Of a DNA stretch of 64,000 nucleotides, positions 58,801-64,000 are shown one piece after another. Each line of letters opens with the position of its first letter. Position 1 is the first letter of the stretch. The position numbers and the translations under genes were made by a program. The DNA comes from Taeniopygia guttata (lineage: Eukaryota; Chordata; Aves; Passeriformes; Estrildidae), in the NCBI RefSeq assembly GCF_048771995.1, contig NC_133036.1, forward strand, positions 19,317,001 through 19,381,000, written 5' to 3'. Under the pieces are notes generated by a model, which worked only from the letters and a program-made list of their open reading frames with translations, had not been told where the DNA came from and searched no databases.

Positions 58801-61800
58801 GCTATAAAAATAAAACTCAAAATGGACATATTGCCTATGTAGATTAATGCTGAAGTGTTCCAGGCTAGAAGAGCTCACACACAATTTCTGAAGTTCCTTG
58901 ACAACCCTCAGCTAGGAGTGGGAATGCAGACTGACTACAAATATCACTCAGTACTCAGTTCAAAATAAAAGCCTCCCAGAGGCCAGAAACAGAATCTTCT
59001 TTAAAGAAAATTGAACTGAACTCTCTAACCTTACGAAATGTACAGAAAGGAGTTGTAATCTCCGAAACAGAACATTTCAGTAATAGGGGTAAGCCACCAG
59101 CTTATATCACACTCACAGGCAGCTTCAGGATCAGCTCTGTCAGGTGAGACTTCTTGATCAGCATCTTCTTCTCCAAACAACTGGCTATATAACAATTAAG
59201 AACAACAAGACTAGAATTTCAGCATATGTGGTTAAAGACACATATATTTTCTAATGGTTATATATTCATTTTATGATTCTTGCTTTCAGAGACTGCCACT
59301 TCATACATTGCTTTTTAAAATGCTGGGATTCATCACACGTGGACTTAACGTGGACAACACAAAATGCCCAATACAAAAATGAATTCAGCAAAACAGTTTT
59401 CTGTATAACTCACTCAGTAGCTCACCCAATATTCAGCTTAATATTTACACTGCAGTACTAAATGCCTTTTTAGAACCTCTGCGATAGCCATGATTCCAAC
59501 AAACTTGTTAAAACATGTATTAAACTGAAATATGTGCTTACTTCATACAAAGATGTAGAATAAAGCAACCTCAACCTACACTGCTGTGCCAAACTACTCT
59601 GCCGGATTTTTTGTGCTATTAGAGCAGGGCCTAAATACTAATGAACCTTTCATCTTTATAACCACCCCAGAACCCAGGTCAAGGAACTGGAGGTTTTCAC
59701 CATAATCCATCTAAATCAATTTAAAATTAATTTAAAATCCATAATAAAAAAGTTTTTTAAGTGTGTCAATTTTATTTCTTTCTCTGTATGTTTAGAAACC
59801 AAAAGAATGAACCATAGTACCCGTTTCTTTAAAAAAGTAACTTACTTGAACAAATACTTGGCCCACACAATGCAATGGATAGGCTCCGAGGGCGTATTTC
59901 GGATTGTGCAGCCTGGGAAAGTTTTCTGAGTTGGTTTAGGCTGACATTCATAACATTCTGTCACTCCCTGGTGAAAAATGAAGCATTTACTTGTCACTCT
60001 GAGAAGGCTACTGATCGTCTGGGCTATTAACAGATGAACTGTAACTCTATCTCCAAACACCCACTCCCTGTTGTCTAAAATAGCCAATGACAAGAGTGAC
60101 ACACCACCTAACCTTTTTGATAACAGTTACTTGTCCAAGGTAGCCTGCAGTTCCACTCTCTATAAGAGGAATATCAGCAGCCAGACACATCCTGTTCACA
60201 TGGTTACGGGCAGCTGCAAATCAAGAGGGTTTTAAAGAAAAAATCTGAATAGTTAAGAAAAAAGAAGTTTTCCTTCTCCAAATTCAAACTAGCATCCTAT
60301 GCACTTAAGCCCAGTTTCTCATTCTCACAAGATACACAGACGTTAATAAACACAGCAAACTCAGCTGACTAAAGCTACACCGTACCCACAGCACCCAGCA
60401 GTTCCCAAGAAGCAGCAATTAGCAGTGCACATTTCCTTTCAGAACACCTGCAGAAGCACTAAGCATCCCTGCAAGTTTCTAGCAAAGCACACGAGGCTTA
60501 GTCCAACTGCAGATGGGTTAGGAGGATACTTGTTATTCAAACAACACTGCAGCAAGGAACGAGCAATATCTGCAATATAAAATCAGAGTGGAAACTTCAC
60601 CTCTGTTATCCAGAGCATTCATAACCAACGTAAACTGGCGGAAGAACTCTACGTTATAGTCAGGGCTGTGGAAAACAAAAACAACATTTCAAATGGCATA
60701 TCCAAGCTGTTGGTTATTACTGCACAACAGAAACTCTACATGCAACCGATGTTCGGGTGATAAATGACACATCTTATCAATTTAGCTACCCTTTAACTGC
60801 CCCATTTGTCTTCTGCCCACTTTAAAGCTGGGTGAAAGCATGAATTTTATGCTGCTGGAAGGAAGCTACTGCAATTAGTACTAATTTGACCAATGAAACG
60901 GGCAGACAAGGGAAAGTGATTAAACTGCTCTGACCTAATGAGTAAATTGGCTGAGCTGTGGTAACTGACCTTAAAAACCATCAGCTGTAGCTAAAACATG
61001 CACACTGTAATTACCACAGCTCATCTGACTGTGCATAATTCATTGTGCTGTGATAGCTCCATTGGATTGACTGTGTGGCCATACCCTGAGGAGCCAACAC
61101 ATGGGACTTAAATCCTGACGCTTCACTTGTCTTTATGTTGCAGTTTTCTGACTTAGAAGAAGGTGGAGAAGAAGAGAGAGAAAAGATGAAACACGATTAA
61201 CAGTTTCAGGAGGAGGATGCAGAGAGTCAGTGTTTCACTGGCTACTAGCAACATCAGAGTTCAAAGCTCTATGGTACAGAATATTCATTTTTTTAGAAAC
61301 TGGGGCAAATATAAATTAATACATGGGGAACTGCTAATGGAACCCTACATAATCTTGTATTCTACTCATTGGTTGAGGATCATAAAGACTAAATTTCAAC
61401 AGCTTGGGGCGTATATAAATGACAGTTATCTACACACACACAAAAGACTTAATTTTTTTAACCATAGACTCAAGAGTCACATGTCTCTTAATTTAATTAT
61501 TGCTCAAGACATCAGGACATCCTTACAGAGTAGAAAGTCATATGGCAAACGTTGCCAATAAAATGAAAAACAGACACACACAAATGACTACAGCTTACTA
61601 CCAGAGCTTAAAACCCATGCAAAAGCCACACTCCCACAAGCCACAGTGTGTGGTAGTTCACATTTACAGCTACTTCTCCTTACTGAGGAAGCTTTGTAAA
61701 ATACCTTAAAGCACACCATTATAGCATTTAAATAACACAGTACTTGCAAATCAAACATGGAATTAGAGCTTAAAACCAAACATACTTCATGATGCTATCA

Positions 61801-62208
61801 TGGTAAGCTATAATATTAGCTTCTGGACAAAACTGTAACACGCTTTCCTTGGCAACCTAGAAACAAAACAAAAAAAAAAGAAAACAAAAAAACACTTATT
61901 ATTTCTTCCTTCCTTCTAAAAGACAGACTTGATACCAGCTGTGTATCGAATAAGTCGACTACCTTAAGAGATTTAAATACTTTAATAATGAAATGCTGTG
62001 GATAGCCATGATCAGCCAACCAACACTTACCTCCTCCCAGCAGAAAATAAATTGTGACATGTTTCTAGCAATATCCATAAAATAATACTGGGCAATGAGG
62101 CTTGAGCTTTGACTTTTTCCTCACCTGTGATTTTGATCTTCCAACATGTTTCTTCTGAAACAGAAACTGTCTGTTGAGATTGCTGACATCAATAGTATCC
62201 AAATCAAT
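49590..62208 (-). CDS. UBA2: UBA2 (SAE2), SUMO E1 catalytic subunit; 16 exons, 5-prime partial
   Basis: UBA2 pairs with SAE1 to activate SUMO: SUMO is adenylated with ATP, captured as a thioester on the UBA2 catalytic Cys, and passed to UBC9. Sixteen exons are joined in consistent phases: 62125-62208, 61786-61856, 60601-60665, 60113-60213, 59846-59967, 59117-59184, 56757-56878, 55876-55975, 55182-55342, 54178-54271, 53974-54086, 53369-53524, 52714-52810, 52047-52152, 51135-51271 and 49590-49879. They give 628 codons plus stop. Present are the adenylation core ([19 protein letters not shown]), catalytic [10 protein letters not shown], zinc pairs CYEC and CYVC, the ubiquitin-fold domain and the nuclear C-tail. 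Only the first part (about 46 residues, GxGxxG) is missing, off the right edge. Length would be about 674 against 640 in human; the excess comes from a duplicated C-terminal module. Confidence 0.97.
49593..49865 (-). repeat. UBA2: In-frame tandem duplication, 147-bp period, within UBA2
   Basis: Module 1 occupies 49719-49865 and module 2 occupies 49593-49718 (truncated by the stop). They share [22 protein letters not shown] in order. Codon-level differences are often synonymous (AAG/AAA, CTG/CTT, GAG/GAA), so the copies are not a very recent assembly-style duplication. Confidence 0.88.
50008..50375 (-). mobile_element. Solo LTR in last UBA2 intron
   Basis: On the minus strand it starts TGTGAAAACC (50375), has a TATA box in GAGTATAAAAAGGAAAG, then AATAAAATTATTATTAACC as a polyadenylation signal, and ends near TGACA at about 50008. 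The U3-R-U5 order is that of an endogenous retrovirus LTR; no viral genes are present. It is in the same orientation as UBA2, only about 130 bp upstream of the last-exon acceptor. The family is not determined and the ends are approximate. Confidence 0.6.
50376..51134. other. UBA2: Rest of the last UBA2 intron
   Basis: AT-rich intronic sequence with nothing else recognised. Confidence 0.6.
51135..51271 (-). CDS. UBA2: UBA2 coding exon (linker after ubiquitin-fold domain)
   Basis: 137 bp between TTTCTGCAG and GTAATC. It encodes [20 protein letters not shown] and ends [15 protein letters not shown] plus one base of the Ala codon finished in the last exon. It ends the ubiquitin-fold domain and starts the acidic, flexible tail; [13 protein letters not shown] is identical to human. 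Confidence 0.95.
52047..52152 (-). CDS. UBA2: UBA2 coding exon (ubiquitin-fold domain)
   Basis: 106 bp between TTTTGTAG and GTAAGT. It encodes [20 protein letters not shown] and [15 protein letters not shown], part of the C-terminal ubiquitin-fold domain that docks UBC9 for thioester transfer. Confidence 0.95.
52714..52810 (-). CDS. UBA2: UBA2 coding exon (ubiquitin-fold domain)
   Basis: 97 bp between ATTTTTAG and GTATGT. It encodes [20 protein letters not shown] then [12 protein letters not shown], the start of the ubiquitin-fold domain. Confidence 0.95.
53369..53524 (-). CDS. UBA2: UBA2 coding exon with second zinc Cys pair
   Basis: 156 bp, phase 0 at both ends, between CCTCAAG and GTAAAT. 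It encodes [20 protein letters not shown], then [20 protein letters not shown] and [12 protein letters not shown]. The CYVC pair, together with CYEC in the catalytic exon, binds the structural zinc of SAE2. Confidence 0.96.
53974..54086 (-). CDS. UBA2: UBA2 coding exon (adenylation domain, second half)
   Basis: 113 bp between GTTTTGCAG and GTAAGTGG. It encodes [20 protein letters not shown] then [17 protein letters not shown], the strongly conserved E1 segment that closes the adenylation domain around SUMO. Confidence 0.96.
54178..54271 (-). CDS. UBA2: UBA2 coding exon (catalytic Cys / adenylation junction)
   Basis: 94 bp between ATTTTTAG and GTAAGG. It encodes [20 protein letters not shown] then [11 protein letters not shown], near-identical to human. 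Confidence 0.96.
55182..55342 (-). CDS. UBA2: UBA2 coding exon (catalytic Cys domain)
   Basis: 161 bp, acceptor CCCCAAAG and donor GTTAGT. It encodes [20 protein letters not shown], then [20 protein letters not shown] and [14 protein letters not shown]. The first residues differ from human (EETNASDQQNE), a known variable loop. The acceptor choice is fixed by the need to complete the split Glu codon. Confidence 0.95.
55876..55975 (-). CDS. UBA2: UBA2 coding exon (catalytic Cys domain)
   Basis: 100 bp between TTTCCTAG and GTAACT-type donor. It encodes [20 protein letters not shown] then [13 protein letters not shown]. Almost identical to human. Confidence 0.96.
56757..56878 (-). CDS. UBA2: UBA2 coding exon (catalytic Cys domain)
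   Basis: 122 bp between GTTAACAG and GTATCT. With the T from the preceding exon it starts [20 protein letters not shown] and continues [20 protein letters not shown] then K. Includes the Lys-rich segment that in human carries regulatory SUMO sites near the catalytic Cys. Confidence 0.96.
57883..58441 (+). mobile_element. ERVL-like solo LTR in UBA2 intron
   Basis: About 560 bp resembling a very common bird LTR. It starts TGTCCTGGTTTGGGCTGGGA, then has GTGTTTTGGATTCTGCATGA, GGACTTTTCAGTTTCCCGTG, GGGAGGGAGCACAGCCAGGA and ATAAACTGGGGGAGTTGGC (TATA region), and ends near GTGACCACAGCA. It opens TG and ends CA, and no viral genes are present. It is antisense to UBA2, between the exons at 56757-56878 and 59117-59184. 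The ERVL assignment is from memory of avian repeats. Confidence 0.75.
59117..59184 (-). CDS. UBA2: UBA2 coding exon (after catalytic Cys)
   Basis: 68 bp between TTATATAG and GTGAGT. It encodes (N)[20 protein letters not shown] then AA and the first base of Trp. The wording is identical to human over this acidic loop. Confidence 0.96.
59846..59967 (-). CDS. UBA2: UBA2 coding exon with catalytic cysteine
   Basis: 122 bp between TTCACCAG and GTAAGT. It encodes [20 protein letters not shown] then [20 protein letters not shown]. The catalytic Cys (human Cys173) is the TGC at 59908-59910 in [14 protein letters not shown] is the first zinc-binding Cys pair. Both are intact, so the enzyme is expected to be active. 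Confidence 0.97.
60113..60213 (-). CDS. UBA2: UBA2 coding exon (crossover to catalytic domain)
   Basis: 101 bp between GATTTGCAG and GTTAGG. It encodes [20 protein letters not shown] then [13 protein letters not shown], including the conserved [14 protein letters not shown] strand that leads into the catalytic Cys domain. Confidence 0.96.
60601..60665 (-). CDS. UBA2: UBA2 coding exon (adenylation active site)
   Basis: 65 bp between TTCCACAG and GTGAAG. It encodes [20 protein letters not shown] then R. ALDN is the E1 motif whose Asp helps bind ATP-magnesium. Confidence 0.96.
61786..61856 (-). CDS. UBA2: UBA2 coding exon (adenylation domain)
   Basis: 71 bp between GTTTCTAG and GTATGT. It encodes [20 protein letters not shown] then SIM and two bases of the Asn codon. 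Confidence 0.95.
62125..62208 (-). CDS. UBA2: UBA2 coding exon (adenylation domain, ATP site)
   Basis: 84 bp, phase 0 at both ends, between TTTATAG and GTGAGG. It encodes [20 protein letters not shown] then HVGRSKSQ. It is the second coding exon if the human layout holds; exon 1 with the GxGxxG loop was not found in the remaining 1.8 kb and should lie past the right edge. Confidence 0.96.
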
Positions 62209-64000
62209 CTATAAACACACAAGAGAGGCATTTCACTTTCACAGGAAAAAAAGGAACAAAAACCATTAACACAGTTTGAAGAAAAGACAGTTGGCTGAAA
62301 TGCAGAAACTTTACAGACCCCTTCTCAGATCTTTCAGGTGTCACATCAGACCTACAGCAACTGAAGAGGCACAAGTGGTCACCTAATTTTCTTCAGGAAT
62401 CCACACGTTATCAGTGATTGCTGACGGGACCATGACAAAAGTGCAGGGCTACATGAGAACAAACTTTCTGCAGAGAGCCCCTGCTGAAAATGCACCCCCA
62501 CAGCAGTGAGCAGAAAGTCAATACCAACGCTCTTGCTGGCACAGGATGAAGATTTTAGCAGCAATTCCTGAGGAGCACAACACAAGCTCAGGTGGGAAAA
62601 TGCAGAAATCCATTGAGGCAGGTCCAGCCAGCCTCTCCCTGCACTGCCCACCCTGAGCCCTGGCTCCTGCTTTCCCCAGGCCCAGGAAAGGCTGCTCCAA
62701 ACCAACTGGTCCTTCCACTTTACAGAGCACAGCTTTAAGCACCTGAATCAGTAAATCAGGAGCTGCACAGCTATCTTACACACACACTCCAGGGCAAAAG
62801 CTTTTACTGCCTTTTACTGCCCAGGACTAACTGCCTAAGTGCACATTAACAAATTATGAAGTCTGCTGATAAAAATAGAAATCAAATCATACAATCAAAA
62901 TGTTTAAAAACATACAGCACAGAGCACAAAGGATGCCATGACTGCAATTCCCCCAACAGCTGTTTCTATTTATTATTATATACACAGGAACAGCCTAAAT
63001 TCCAGCATCTTTAGCCCCCACAAGAATTAAGAAGATTTAACTAGAACTTTGACATTTATTCCTAACTTTTTTATCACTACTTTTTGTGCAATTTCTTTCT
63101 TTCTTTGATCAACAACTCTTCTCAGCTTCCCCTGTCTTTAACATTTCAAGGAGGAGAGTGAGAGTTTTTCTGAGCTATTTCAGAGATATATGAGATATTT
63201 CTCCCAAAATCCCACAGGTAATTCTGACATACTCAGCACAGTAACACCTTCAGCTACCCAGAGAGCACTCTCAGACTGCCTGTGCAGTGAGAAGTTTAAA
63301 TGTGATGTACTCAGGGGGTTGGCATACGCTTCTGACTTTATTAATCAAACCTGAATTATGAAAAAAGCATGGTACACACTCAGTGAACATCCTCTGCATG
63401 AGAGATCCAAACCCCAGGATTTAATCTGCCTCTTTTCTGAAGGGAATATTTTCAATTGAAGGACTAAGTTTTAACATACTAAAACTGCAATAGCTACAGA
63501 GTTTTATTTAAACAGTTAATAAAAACACCTGTGGATATGGAGCAAGCAAAAGATACAACATTTTGAAAATATATTATAGAGCTGTTAAATATTCCTGCCA
63601 CTGTATCACAGTAACTACACATGGCCTTGTCTCTTTTAATAAGAATAGCATTTGCATAATTCACATTTCTACATCTGTTCCTTCCTCAAAAGACACACAG
63701 AAAGCTTGCTCAGTCCAAAGCCAGAAAGCCCAAGAACTTCAAGGGAAAACAATAAAGTGCAAAACTCTGTTAAAACCTTCACTACCTAAAAAGCTTTGAA
63801 TATTTCAATTGGAGAGGAAGACAAGCAACATCAGCTCCTGCTGAGAACAAGAACTACAGCATTAAAGGGAGCAAAGAGAGTTCTCCAGAGAGAAAACCTG
63901 AGACCACTAGACCTCAACAGAAGCTTCAATCTACCTAAGAATGATGGGAATTTAACAGCTCACTTATAAGACAACTACACTGTTCCCATTTTGGTAACCT
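62209..64000. other. UBA2: UBA2 intron 1 (partial)
   Basis: No exon or recognised repeat. The small open frames at 62.38-62.74 kb have no UBA2-like or other domain content. Confidence 0.65.

Noticed and set aside
62380..62742. Minus-strand frames tested as UBA2 exon 1
   Set aside because: No GAGGIGC-type nucleotide loop or MALSRGL-like start; composition is not UBA2.

Overview
This is an intron-rich vertebrate nuclear window, almost certainly from a songbird. The evidence is two recognisable vertebrate genes with GT-AG introns, a dense CpG island, and long terminal repeats that I recognise as passerine-type families. There are no operons, and nearly all long open frames are shadows of GC-rich or repetitive DNA.

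Both genes lie on the minus strand and keep the order UBA2 then WTIP, which is also the human chr19q13 order. On the right (49,590-62,208) are 16 consecutive coding exons of UBA2, the catalytic subunit of the SUMO-activating enzyme. Only its first coding part (about 46 codons, with the GxGxxG nucleotide loop) lies beyond the right edge. In the middle (38,450-39,899, inside a CpG island at about 38.3-40.95 kb) is the large first coding exon of WTIP, a member of the Ajuba/LIMD1 LIM family. A 27.7-kb intron separates it from exon 2 (10,609-10,710), which encodes the first zinc-binding half of LIM1. I did not find the remaining LIM exons; they probably lie left of position 1.

By region: 1-10.6 kb is WTIP intron with a 1.2-kb minisatellite and a 1.4-kb LTR containing 40-bp tandem units. 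From 10.7 to 38.4 kb is WTIP intron 1, holding an inverted fragment of the same LTR, a 250-bp local duplication, another solo LTR, a 25-bp tandem array and an old avian retroposon. From 40.95 to 48.5 kb is intergenic DNA with no gene seen. From 48.54 kb to the right edge is UBA2, with two solo LTRs in its introns.

The most notable observation is in the last exon of UBA2. The C-terminal SUMO-interaction plus nuclear-localisation segment is present twice in frame as a 147-bp (49-codon) tandem duplication, making the tail about 36 residues longer than the human one. Second is a pair of inverted LTR copies flanking the in-frame 102-bp WTIP exon 2. The two genes act in different pathways (SUMO activation; LIM-adaptor signalling at junctions, centrosome and nucleus) and are simply neighbours.
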